Shown here in pieces: positions 26,001-34,365 of a stretch of 64,000 bases of DNA. Where the stretch lies: assembly GCA_036925085.1 (NCBI GenBank), contig JAUPFP010000001.1, forward strand, positions 19,617,229-19,681,228. The letters run 5' to 3'. How positions within the stretch are numbered: the first letter of the stretch is position 1; each line of letters begins with the position of its first letter. The position numbers were made by a program, and so were the translations under genes. The notes under the pieces were generated by a model. It searched no databases. It was given only the letters and a program-made list of their open reading frames with translations, and was not told the DNA's origin. The DNA is from Brachycybe producta (Eukaryota; Arthropoda; Diplopoda; Playtdesmida; Andrognathidae).

Positions 26001-29000
26001 CGAAAGGAGTAAAAAAAGGAAAAAACGACGCGCATGTGCACACCAGAGAAAATGAAAAACTCATTTTCTCTTTCAAATATAAAAAGGGGAGGGGATAATA
26101 GTAGCAAAATTAAACTAGAATTTATCACTGGCAATTGTGCCCAGCATTAGAATTTCTTTTGCTCCGCCCCTTTTATGACTGTCATCAATTTCTAATTGGG
26201 TTTGTTACTTGGTCTGACGTCATAAAAGGGCGGAGGAAAAGAAATTCTAATGCTGGGTACAATTGCCTGTGAATTTGGCTCCCGTCATTTATGACGGGTT
26301 ACCCCACTAGTACATATTAAGCTTTGTCTGTCTGTGTATAGCACTGTACAAACAAGGACAAAAACGTTTAAGCACGTCGGAATATATTTAAATTTAAATG
26401 AACTGGTTTTTTTCCTCATGATCCAACTTTATGTTGCGCTCTCCCGATCCAAGAACCCAAACAATAGTAAGGTGCTTATAGTTAAATAATTTTAGTAGCA
26501 AAATTAACCCCATTAGTAATTATATTAATTATGGCTATAAAAAAACGTCCAAATAACTTTATTAGCAAAAAAAATGTGTAACCTTAAATTTGCATTAAAA
26601 CGTTTTTTGTTCTTCTTGTAAAATTTCTATTTTGTTACTTACGTGGAATCGCTTCTTAAACGACGAAACACTTATTTTTTGTCCTGATTTACCCTAAATT
26701 AATTGTTTCAGACCGGGTCCAACTTACGAAACAGCATCGACGAGAGGTTTTTACAACGGCCGAACGGAAACGGTTCGGTCGTGCACGACCGAAGGAATAA
26801 GATGGTCAAAAGCTATGATGGCCAACGGTTCAACTGGAAATAACGAAACATTCGAATTGTTCAAAAATGCAATCGAAAGACACGACTTTCTAATGAAAAT
26901 GAGCAGAGAAAACCAAGGTTGCGATCGTCACCTTTTAGGACTGTATCTTACGGCCGTCGAAACGGGATCAGACATTCCACACTTGTACACAGATCCCGCT
27001 TTTGTCAAAAGGTAATTGCCAATTGGAGATTATTATTTATTAAGTTCCGATTAACTCGAATCGTTTAAATGTTTTTTTAATTTTCTCTTCAAAATCTCGA
27101 GAGTTAACACCGCTAACCAAATCTGTTTCAGTGGTGGCAACGGAAACTTTATTCTGAGTACGAGTCTCGTGGGATACACAGCCATGAGCGGAGCAGCTGC
27201 GGCAATGTGTAGAGATGGTTACGGAGTGTTTTATTGCATCTCGACGTCGGGGTGAGTTTAGAACTAAGTTTCTGTTTCATTACCAACGATGTTGTGTTTG
27301 TGTAAAGTCTGATCCACATTAAGCTGACGAAACACGAACGAAGCCGAAACTAAAAGTGTTTCGAGACAAATGGGCGACAATTCTTGACTTTTGTGTTTGG
27401 TTTGTATGCAATTTCACAAACTTTTCCACGTCCCGCCGCAAGTTGGTAAACCATCAAAAGGTTTGTGTTTTGCCTCGGTACTACGCAACGTTTTGTGAAC
27501 TCTTTCCTGTGTAATGGGGACAGTTAGTGTTTAAACAACTACAGAACCGCTGCGTAGTTTACGTAGGACAGCTATAGAAACGCAATGCAAAACTCAAATT
27601 TGTTTGTGTTGTGTCACTAATTTGTTGTAGTTTTTTGGCCGGAATACAACTGACAGTTGTTTCTAGTTTGTTTTGTTTTCAAAAAATATGCTTTTTCTGG
27701 CGTTGTTGTTGTGTTTTTGTCTCAAACTCATGTTGCATTTTTCGGGGCAATTACAGTTTGAAATTAGATGCTTTGCGATTTTTCGTCCAAAAAATACACG
27801 AAATAAAATGAAAACGATATATTTTTAATTAATTTCGTTTTTTATTTATTTCGTAATTAAATTTCGTTAATGGTTTGCGTTCTGCCAAAACGAAAAAAAT
27901 TAAAATAAAACACGAAATATCACATTTTTGGCTACAATTAAAACCTGAAACAAAAAGTACCTATGTGCATTACTAAAACCAGAAATCACAACGGCGACAA
28001 CAAGGGATGGAAATGGTAATAACAGCAAATAAATAAAAAGTAAAAAACAATTAAATATTATAACCTACCTTTAACCTAACATCTGCTGCTTTTTGTTGAG
28101 TAAATTTAATACTTTCCTGGAGATTACATGCACTAATTTCTTCAAAATATTCTATCGTTTGTTTGAAGTGGGAAAAAAAATGGCTGCTTTTTTGACCAAA
28201 ATGTCAACAAACACGCATGCGCGACTATTTCGTGGTAACGAAATATAAGAAATGTTTCGTCACGAAAAATAGAAAAAATATCGTAACGACACTTGTAAAA
28301 TTAGACTGAAAATACGAAATAATTTTAAATATATCGTATTTTTAATGTATTTCGTATTTTCTCACATTTCGTTTTACAGTTCGCAAAGCATCTATTGTTG
28401 TTATTAGAGGTGGGATTAATCCTAAATTTTCTCGAATCCCTCGAATCGGTGGCGCTGATCAAGCGCCAAATTGAACATGCGCCAAACTGAACAAACGCCA
28501 AACTGAATAAACGCCAAACTGAATAAACGCCAAACGGAACAAACGCCAAACTGAATAAACGCCAAATGGAAGAAACGCCAAACTGAATAAGCGCCAAATG
28601 GAAGAAACGCCAAACTGAATAAACGCCAAACTGAATAAACGCCAAATGGAACAAACGCCAAACTGAATAAGCGCCAAATGGAAGAAACGCCAAACTGAAT
28701 AAGCGCCAAATGGAAGAAACGCCAAACTGAATAAAAGCCAAAAATTTGGCGGTTATTCAGTTTGGCGTTTGTTCAATTTGGCGCTTATTCAGTCACCCCC
28801 TCGAATCTTGAATCCTTCATATAAGAATCCTATATTATTCATTAAGAAGATACAAATAAATGAAATAATATTAATTATTAAATTATTAATAATCAAAAAC
28901 AAGTGTGGCACTCAAGAGTCGCCACAAGGTGATCCATTGGTGGTCCGAATACCACCACCGAAATTGCAACAATCGCCGGTTTTTTTTTTTGTTTTTGTTA

Positions 29001-29530
29001 GTGAAACGCTTCTGTTTGACGTCAATGGAGTTGAAACTAATTTTACCAAAGTTTTTAACAGTTTTTTAAGGTTAAGATTCGAAATATCCGAAAGACGAAA
29101 AAAAGCGCGACGAATTCGAGTTTTCGAATCTCGAATATTTTTCAAGATTCGTGAGATTCGAATGTCCCATCCCTAGTTTTTATTATAAACATCAAACTAA
29201 TAAAAAAACAAAGCAGAAACTCATTGTTTCAAGACAAATTCGAGACAATTGTAAAACATTTCTGCGACTTTTATGTTTTATTGTTTTTGCCTGCCACAAG
29301 CATCGCTTTTCGCAGCATTTTCGCCAACTATAAACCAACCTTTAGGCGTAATTGACATAAAATAACTTATCAAATTTGTTTTTTTTTTTTTTTTTTTACA
29401 AAATAGGATCCGATTTAACATCACCACTTGGAAAAACAGTAAAGAAACGAACGCCGTTCTTTTCAGTTCAAACATTGAGAAAAGTTTGCACGAAATGCAA
29501 ACACTAAGTGCAACTTGGTCTAATCTCTGA
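12326..29530 (+). CDS. CROT: Peroxisomal carnitine O-octanoyltransferase, complete, 12 coding exons
   Basis: Transfers medium-chain acyl groups between CoA and carnitine, letting chain-shortened acyl groups leave the peroxisome. Coding exons: 12326-12443, 17679-17803, 18679-18860, 22112-22236, 22333-22538, 23394-23507, 23580-23678, 23827-24039, 25044-25174, 26712-27011, 27132-27251, 29407-29530. All junctions are GT-AG and phase-compatible, giving 618 aa (human CROT 612). Diagnostic blocks: N-terminal NLPNLPIPPLEQTL, catalytic His324 as first residue of exon 8 in HTPCDGMVG, PDTFVQLALQLAYYR, the carnitine-site block GRTETVRSCT, and STSLVGY. The protein ends in Ser-Asn-Leu, PTS1-like; no mitochondrial presequence is evident. 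AATAAA follows the stop at 29541-29546. A noncoding exon ending at 12154 is probable. Introns 1, 3, 8, 9 and 11 are packed with transposons. The related CRAT is less likely given length, N-terminus and C-terminus. Confidence 0.95.
12650..12972. mobile_element. Truncated TTAA element (GAGCCTAGAT family) in CROT intron 1
   Basis: Shares AAAAGGTCCTTCTACTTTTAA, TTAGCACGTGC and GCAGCGCCCTATATTCGG with the copies at 3054 and 62512, and ends GGATCTAGGCTC|TTAA at 12973-12976. The left end is missing. Confidence 0.55.
13073..13405. mobile_element. Foldback element, CROT intron 1
   Basis: The left arm GGGCTCTGATTTGTATGCAA is mirrored by TTGCATAAAAATCCGAGCCC on the right. Inner arms (AAGTGCCAATTGTGAAGTAA versus its complement) and a centre with CTCTAACCAGCCTTTTTGAT also pair. 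A related element lies at 31339-31630. No coding capacity. Confidence 0.6.
13950..14356 (+). mobile_element. Helitron/HINE-like element, CROT intron 1
   Basis: Starts near TATATATAATATCCCAGG, then a (GT)n tract (13979-14022), GGTCAACTATATGTTGAAC, (AG)n tracts, and the terminal hairpin CCCGTCATTTATGACGGG followed by TTACCCCACTAG|T. Same family as the copies at 5971, 25762, 31635 and 39291. Confidence 0.7.
14490..15075. mobile_element. Foldback element, CROT intron 1
   Basis: Ends TTACCTCCAGAAATTTTC and, inverted, CCTCTGGAGGTAACG; the AATATTGTCAAGACTTAACC block is mirrored near 15024-15045. A reverse-oriented relative containing CTACTCCTCTACTCGAATTC is at 24165-24575. Confidence 0.55.
15737..16145 (+). 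mobile_element. hAT-type MITE, CROT intron 1
   Basis: About 410 bp, starting TAGAGGTGGGACGAATCC and ending ATTCGAATGTCGCATCCCTA, with GTGTCGCCACAAGGCAGTG inside. Family members with clear 8-bp target duplications lie at 28405 and 30481. The flanks here (GTTAAAAC and GTTAATTT) match only partly. Confidence 0.65.
17001..17455. mobile_element. Truncated hAT MITE joined to a truncated Helitron-like copy
   Basis: 17001-17216 is the hAT MITE in reverse orientation, starting TAGGGATGGAGCATTGG and broken at a 20-base C run (17217-17236). 17261-17455 is a Helitron-like fragment (GCGCATGCGCGTCG to ATTCCGACGTGCTTCAATGG) lacking both termini. Both lie immediately upstream of CROT exon 2 in intron 1. Confidence 0.55.
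18893..21863 (+). mobile_element. TIR-bounded element carrying a large 43-bp tandem array, CROT intron 3
   Basis: The left end GGATTTACACCGAAG (18893) is mirrored by CCTCCGCTGTAAATCC at the right (to 21860). The 10-mer TTTTAAGTCT sits directly outside the left end (18883-18892) and again at 21864-21873, consistent with a target duplication. The interior is first irregular TTAATAGCAAATG-type repeats (18920-19800), then a regular array. No transposase is visible. The element starts 32 bases after a CROT splice donor. Confidence 0.6.
19802..21756 (+). repeat. 43-bp minisatellite, about 45 copies
   Basis: The unit combines TTTTAACAATGTTAATAGC with AAATTATTAACATTTCTAGA and a short AGAC tail, period 43. 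Most central copies are identical, and the outer copies at both ends carry small changes (GATTTTT, AAAAG), as expected from unequal exchange. Each unit contains the dyad AATGTTAATA next to TTATTAACATT, so single units can fold. Confidence 0.95.
22539..23393. other. CROT intron 5, no gene
   Basis: Intronic sequence with a G run (22673-22683) and a degenerate block with weakly repeated AAAGAGAACTTACTCATTTTT-like lines at 23170-23360. I see no conserved element boundaries. Confidence 0.5.
24165..24575 (-). mobile_element. Reverse copy of the 14490-15075 foldback family, CROT intron 8
   Basis: Contains CTACTCCTCTACTCGAATTC, GATGTGTTGCGATCACC and AAATGGCGTCGTTTGGTGAC, and ends with CTGGAGGTGTAATGGTC, matching the copy in intron 1 in opposite orientation. 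Confidence 0.55.
24581..25004. mobile_element. TTAA-flanked MITE (AGGCCCATTT family), CROT intron 8
   Basis: TTAA precedes AGGCCCATTTCACGC and follows GTGTAAATAGGCC. The interior contains palindromic TTGTAATTTACAAGTG blocks and a G run (24744-24752). No coding capacity. Confidence 0.55.
25762..26310 (+). mobile_element. Helitron/HINE-like element containing a CACAGGC-type hairpin
   Basis: Starts near ATATAATATTAAGCCAGG with a short (GT)n tract, and ends with hairpin CCCGTCATTTATGACGGG and CCCCACTAG|T at 26310. Between the GCGCATGTGCACACC block and the terminal hairpin sits the foldback 26118-26275 (GGCAATTGTGCCCAGCATTA and its complement, centred on a TGACGTCA). The copy at 39291 has the same arrangement, so the hairpin may belong to a Helitron subfamily. 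It lies in CROT intron 9. Confidence 0.65.
27320..27690. mobile_element. Dispersed foldback-like element, CROT intron 11
   Basis: AAGCTGACGAAACACGAACG at the left is partly mirrored by TTTCTAGTTTGTTTTG at the right. Internal landmarks are GTTTACGTAGGACAGCTAT and TTGTGTTGTGTCACTAATTT. The same landmarks recur at 34366-34610 plus 35700-35860, where a hAT MITE and other sequence separate the halves. Confidence 0.5.
28405..29175 (+). mobile_element. hAT-type MITE with an internal minisatellite, CROT intron 11
   Basis: Starts TAGAGGTGGGATTAATCC and ends ATTCGAATGTCCCATCCCTA. Flanking octamers GTTGTTAT (28397-28404) and GTTTTTAT (29176-29183) match 7 of 8, as for a hAT target duplication. Compared with 400-bp family members it is enlarged by the tandem array at 28457-28793. 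Confidence 0.7.
28457..28793. repeat. 17-18 bp GCCAAACTGAATAA minisatellite
   Basis: Roughly 18 units of AAACGCCAAACTGAATAA alternate with AAACGCCAAATGGAAGAA variants. The right end switches orientation (GGCGGTTATTCAGTTTGGCG, then TTGGCGCTTATTCAG), making a terminal inverted part. Because the period is close to a multiple of three and lacks stops on the minus strand, all three minus frames stay open; these are not genes. Confidence 0.85.
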
Positions 29531-30480
29531 AAAACAAACCAATAAAACACCAACAAATTAAAACGGAATGGGGGGGTGGGGGTGTAAGGGATTGTTGCCT
29601 AGTAAATGTAAAACACTAATTGCAAAGAAAACATTACGACTAAGGTAATCATTACTTCGAGATTCTCTTGTTACGAAACCTCTTCACTTTCACTTCTCTT
29701 GCCAAGTTTTTTTTTTTTGCTTACGATGCACAGCACGAAGGAAATAAATAAAATTGTTTACACTGCCTTTTAAGCCAGGTACAAACAAACATGTCAGAAT
29801 CAATTCTGGCTTGTCCATCCTGGCATATGTGCCCTTGACTGTCAATCGGGCCATTTTTTTTTTGTCTTATTTTTCTTTTTTGCCGAGTGCAAAAATCCCC
29901 AGTGATGGGAAGTAATTTATCAAAAGTAATGAATTAGCCTTAATTACTTTTTTTCAGTAATTAGTAATTCACTACATTAACTTTTAAACACTCCGCAAAC
30001 TGTTAATTTTCTTAATATCTTCATTCCTGTTGTTGGTTTTAGAAAAAAAAAAATGCACGAGGAAAAATCGTGATTTTCTCGAAAACCACGACCCATTGCA
30101 AAGCATAAATATATTCTATTGGACTATAATTTCTATGGACTAAATTGTCCCTCTGCCAATAAACCTTTTCAAGAGGTTAGTGTTAAAATATAATGGTGGA
30201 AATGACTTATCAATATTTTTTTTAATACTGGGCACTACTTAACCATGGCAATATTTTATTTCTTGTTATTAATAAATTCACCCTTATTGAAGTTACTGTA
30301 TTTCTACTGAATGAATAAATCACACATGTGCAATGTACGGCCTGCGGGCCGCATCAGGCTCCGCCCTGATTTTATCTGGCCCGTGAGGACTTTTTTTTTC
30401 CAAATTTCATTGTATCTGGCCCGCCAGCATTATTTATAGAACCTTCACTCCATTTTAGCAATTGATGAGAACAAATAAAC
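29531..30480. other. Downstream flank of CROT, no gene seen
   Basis: Begins with the CROT polyadenylation signal. At 30330-30430 there is a GGCCTGCGGGCCGCATCAGG / TCTGGCCCGTGAGG block of the type found in hAT-derived repeats. Otherwise AT-rich with no supported feature. Confidence 0.5.
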
Positions 30481-30880
30481 TAAGAGGTGGGACGAATCCT
30501 AAATTTCCCCGAATCCGAATCCTAAAAGGGTTCTCGAATCCTTCACATAAGAATCCCAATTGAAGAAAAAATAAATGAAATAATATTAAATATTAAATTA
30601 TTCATAATAAAAAAACAAGTGTGGCACTCAGGGTCGCCATAAGGTGATATTGATGATCCAAGTACCAACGAAATTGAAACAATCGCCGGTTATTTTTAAT
30701 TAGTGAACGCTTCTATTGAACGTCAATGGAGTTAAAACTAATTTTACCGAAGTTTTCAACAATTTTTTTTTTTTTCAGTTAGGATTCGAAAGACGAAAAA
30801 GTGGCGAAGATTCGAGTTTTCGAATCTCGAATATTTTTCAATATTAGCGGGATTTGAGGATTCGAATGTCCCCATCCCTA
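30481..30880 (+). mobile_element. hAT-type MITE with perfect 8-bp target duplication
   Basis: 400 bp, from TAAGAGGTGGGACGAATCC to CGAATGTCCCCATCCCTA, flanked on both sides by AAATAAAC (30473-30480 and 30881-30888). This copy fixes the ends and the superfamily (8-bp duplication) of the family also seen at 15737, 28405, 34689 and 52311. Confidence 0.85.
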
Positions 30881-31338
30881 AAATAAACCAATCACAGTGA
30901 CCCTATGCCTCGGATTCACACCTAGAATACACTTTGCTTGTTGCCACTTCAATTATTTTCCTCGAACATCGACCGTATTGTGAGAAACACGAGGTCCCAA
31001 ACTTCTAATCGAATAATGCATCTCATCTGTCTTAAGAAGCTTGACTTAATTTTGTTCGTAAAGCGAACCTTAAAAAATTATATTCATTCAAATAAACATC
31101 GTATAGTATTGGGCCTACGGATCGATAATTTAAAATTCGCTATCCGGCCCACGCTCTTAATGAAGTTGCACATGCTTGGTATAAATAAAATTGAGCACCA
31201 AACATCACATGACATTTTTTTTTTAGAATTATTGCTCCAGGTGGTGTGTTTCAGCCGAGAGTGTGAGACGATTCAAAACTGGTACGTTTGGATCGAATCG
31301 TGACATAAAAATAAACTTCTATAAGAAATTACTATAAG

Positions 31339-31630
31339 GCTCGGATTTTTATACAATATCGAAGAACTATTTCTCAATTTGTGGCCCTATTTGGCCATTT
31401 GTGAAATAACAATACCGTTTAGATCAACCAACAATTATGATTTTATCTCAATTAAAACACTGGTTAGAGGCTTGAACCGCTGACAACTGTTAGTAACCAG
31501 ACGTCTAACCAGCCTTTTTTATTAGAAAGCAAACAAACAATTTGTAGTCGCTCTAATGATAATAATTACTTCACAACTGGCACTTGGGGGCCACAAATTG
31601 AGAAATATTTGCTTTGATAATAAATATTAC
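31339..31630. mobile_element. Foldback element related to 13073-13405
   Basis: GGCTCGGATTTTTATACAAT, TTTGTGGCCCTATTTGGCC and ATCAACCAACAATTATG correspond to the CROT intron 1 copy, with mirrored GGGGCCACAAATTGAGAAAT at the right. The right end is replaced by the Helitron at 31635. Confidence 0.5.
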
Positions 31631-31634
31631 AAAA

Positions 31635-32048
31635 CTAGTGGGGTAACCCGTCATAAATGACGGGAGCAAAATTCACAGGCAATTAATTGTGCGCATGCGC
31701 GTCGGTTTTTCCTTTTTTTTACTCCTTTCATTTCAATTTCAGTCACCCCCTCCCACTTTTCTCTCTCTCTCTCCTTCTACATTTTCCAACCTTTTCACCT
31801 CACCCCTCCAACTTTTCTCTCTCTCCCCCTTCTACACTTTCCAACCTTTTCCCCTCGCCCCCTTCCACTTTTCTCTCTCTCTCTCTCTCTCCTTCTACAC
31901 TTTCCAAAGGAAGGGTTCAACATATAGTTGACCTTGAGAAAAAAAAAAACGGTTCATTTATTCAAATTTATATAAATTCCGACGTGCTTCAATGGTTTTG
32001 TTACTCCACACACACACACACACATAGACCTGGAATATTATATATATA
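31635..32048 (-). mobile_element. Helitron/HINE-like element, best-preserved copy
   Basis: On the minus strand it runs from near TATATAATATTCCAGG through (GT)n, GGTCAACTATATGTTGAAC, three AG-rich tracts, GACGCGCATGCGCACAA and hairpin CCCGTCATTTATGACGGG to CTAG|T at 31635. The three pyrimidine-rich blocks (CTTCTACACTTTCCAACC) are tandem variants, so microsatellite and block expansion separates copies. Confidence 0.75.
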
Positions 32049-32049
32049 A

Positions 32050-32440
32050 AAATATAATGTTATATTTTGACGTCATTTTCACCATTTTTCGTTTACTCCG
32101 CTCTTTTATGACAACAGACCAAGTAACAAACCAATTAGAAATTGATGGCGCTCATAAAAGGGCGGGGCAAACGAAATTTTAGTGCTGGGCTGAACTGCCT
32201 GTGATCGACATTCTACTGTTCACAGGCGTTTCGATCCAGCACAAAAAAATTCCTTTTCCCCCCACCCTTTTATGAGTCAGACTAAATATGAACTAATTAG
32301 AAATTGCCGTCCCTCATAAAAGGGTGGGGCATGTGAGTCAACCAACCAAGTAACAAATCAATTAGAAATTGCCGTTCCTCATAAAAGAGCGGGGCAAACG
32401 AATTTCTTGTGCTGGATCCAACTGCCTCCCGAGCAAGGCA
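32050..32440. mobile_element. CACAGGC hairpin MITE copies
   Basis: Two or three abutting partial copies share TCATAAAAGGGCGGGGCAAA, AACCAATTAGAAATTG and GTGCTGG...CTGCCTG. One spans 32050-32215. A second begins CACAGGCGTTTCGATCCAGC near 32221 and ends GCTGGATCCAACTGCCTC near 32428. Confidence 0.5.
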
Positions 32441-32890
32441 AAAACACATACATGTATGTAGCTTCTACTAATGTAGCCTCCACCTCCAACCCTTCCATCG
32501 TTGACAGAAATGAGTACCGTCCTCATATTTACCTACAGATTTCTGTTATACCTTGTACACACACACACACACACAATATTACCGTTATCATGGATGCGAG
32601 AGGCAAATACAATCAAACCCGTGCACACGGGATGTAACACTTAGATGTATTTCAAAAAGAGCTTTAAAAAAGTTCCGTTTTAATTTAAAGTTTTAATTGT
32701 AAATCACCATCAATTATTTTCAAAATGCTTCAATGGCAATAATCACAAGAAACCCAACCGCAACGTACAAATCATCACGTGTCACATCATTAAAAATATA
32801 TATTTCCAAGTTTAGTTAAAAAAATACTAATTAGAAATAAGATAATGAAGAAAACCTAATTAAAAAGATGCCAAACAATTTTCGCATTAA

Positions 32891-34116
32891 GGTGGTTGAA
32901 TAGATATTTGTTTTCGTCCCAATCTCCACCGGATGGCGCCACTGCCGTGGCTGTTATGGTCTATTGGAGGTCTTTTCGCAAGAAGGTTTACTAGGAAAAA
33001 AGGAAATTTCCTACCACCCCAAAGCCGTTGCTAGAAGAAGAAACTTTATTAACAAACAAACAAAGTGTGCTGCCTACATATTGTAGGTTGCTATAATACA
33101 CAGCATACTAATCAGTCGAAAGACAATAATGGAATACGAAATGAGTGAATATAAGAGAAAGTAAAGAAAAAAAACGAAAAAGTTAACATTAATAGACAAT
33201 TTAGGTATAGATATGGTTGTGTATAATGTGGATCATTGAGGTCAGCACCTCCTCTGCGATGATCTTGATCTGAGAATCATCCAGGTTGAATTCGGTCCAA
33301 AAGTCAAGTACGGATTTACCCATGGTGCCGCGGCTCCCGAACCACAGTCCGCGAACAGCCCACTCCCTGATCCCAAACTTTGATGTATACTTATCATTGT
33401 AGAACGCAAAGCACTCCTCGTATATGCGAGCCTTTTCCTCGCGGATAGAATTGTCTTGATCGATGTCGTTGGTTTCGTAACGAACAGTAGGACGCAAAGT
33501 GACGTACGCAATACGGTGCCGTGCCTACGTCATCGTGCATACTTATTCCATAGCTTCGGGTGGGAAGAAATTTCCTTGAATTCCTTGGTTTATGAATATA
33601 AGCACACCTTCTTACTCCATAAAACCTTGCCCTCGTCCCCTCACACCCGCAATTTTTTTGGGGGAAAAAGATTATACTTTTTTCGGGAGAAACACTACGA
33701 AAAAATTCAAAGTGTATTAGAAACTAGAATAGTTGGTGATAATGCTAAAAGTTTTTTTCATGGTGATTTCTTTCAAAATAAACTGTTTATGACAGTTTGA
33801 AAAAAAGACGAAAATAGCTTTTTTTAATGAAATTTTCAAAGAAAAAACCTAAAAACGGGGTCATTTTTCAAACTGAACTATAAAAATGTTTATTTTTTAA
33901 GATATTGCCATGAAAAAACTTCTAGCAAAATCTTTTGCCATTCTAGTTTTGAAAACAATTTGGATTTTTTTTCATAATGTTGGTTCTAAAAAAAACCGTT
34001 TGCTTGGCGCTTTTGCGGCCAAATTTTACAAAAAAAAAACGTCTATGGAGCTTAGCATTAGCCACTGCAGTGGCGCCATTCAGAGAAACAAACAAAATAA
34101 TATCCATTCAGCCACC
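32891..34116. mobile_element. TTAA-flanked TIR element (GGTGGTTGAATAGATATT), about 1.2 kb
   Basis: TTAA at 32887-32890 and 34117-34120 bracket inverted termini GGTGGTTGAATAGATATTTG and its near-complement ending ATCCATTCAGCCACC. Other family ends are at 4210-4236 and 7514-7540. The interior contains a probable retrotransposon fragment (33040-33511) and repetitive AAACTAGAATAGTTGGTGAT sequence. Confidence 0.65.
33040..33511 (-). pseudogene. Probable 3' fragment of a retroelement (98-codon open stretch)
   Basis: A minus-strand frame from 33497 to the stop at 33201 encodes 98 residues including IREWAVRGLWFGSRGTMGKS and a C-terminal IIHNHIYT. It is followed by about 150 bases of non-coding sequence with AATAAA (complement of 33045-33050). 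The G-L-x-F-G-[SA]-R-G-T pattern near the end resembles C-termini of reverse-transcriptase-type polyproteins abundant in invertebrate genomes, from memory only. No start or catalytic domain is present. I treat it as a 5'-truncated insertion inside the TTAA element. Confidence 0.4.
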
Positions 34117-34365
34117 TTAAGGTTAAACATCTCAAATTCAGTCAATAAAAAACGAAAAAAAGGCGCAAAGCATTTCAAACTTAAGTTTCTATATTCTCCC
34201 TTTCAGAGGCTCCCTTTTATCGCAAATGGCATTTTTCGATTGGCACGAAAATACAAAATATTTTACAAAATCTACTAACACGGACAACAACGTGTACAGG
34301 AAGGTTCAGCCTCCTCCCGTTATTTTGAAACAACTTCAAAGTTTGTTAGCTAAGGAGTTGTTTCT

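Noticed and set aside
28325-28741. 138-codon minus-strand frame and two overlapping frames
   Set aside because: Low-complexity translation of a tandem repeat; all three frames open, with a Phe/Trp/Leu-rich periodic product.
31687-32049. Frames over the pyrimidine-rich tracts (also at 13950-14334, 17265-17483, 25661-26134, 39466-39739)
   Set aside because: They are translations of the same Helitron-like element; frames and ends differ between copies and consist of Ser/Pro/Phe/Thr-His repeats.
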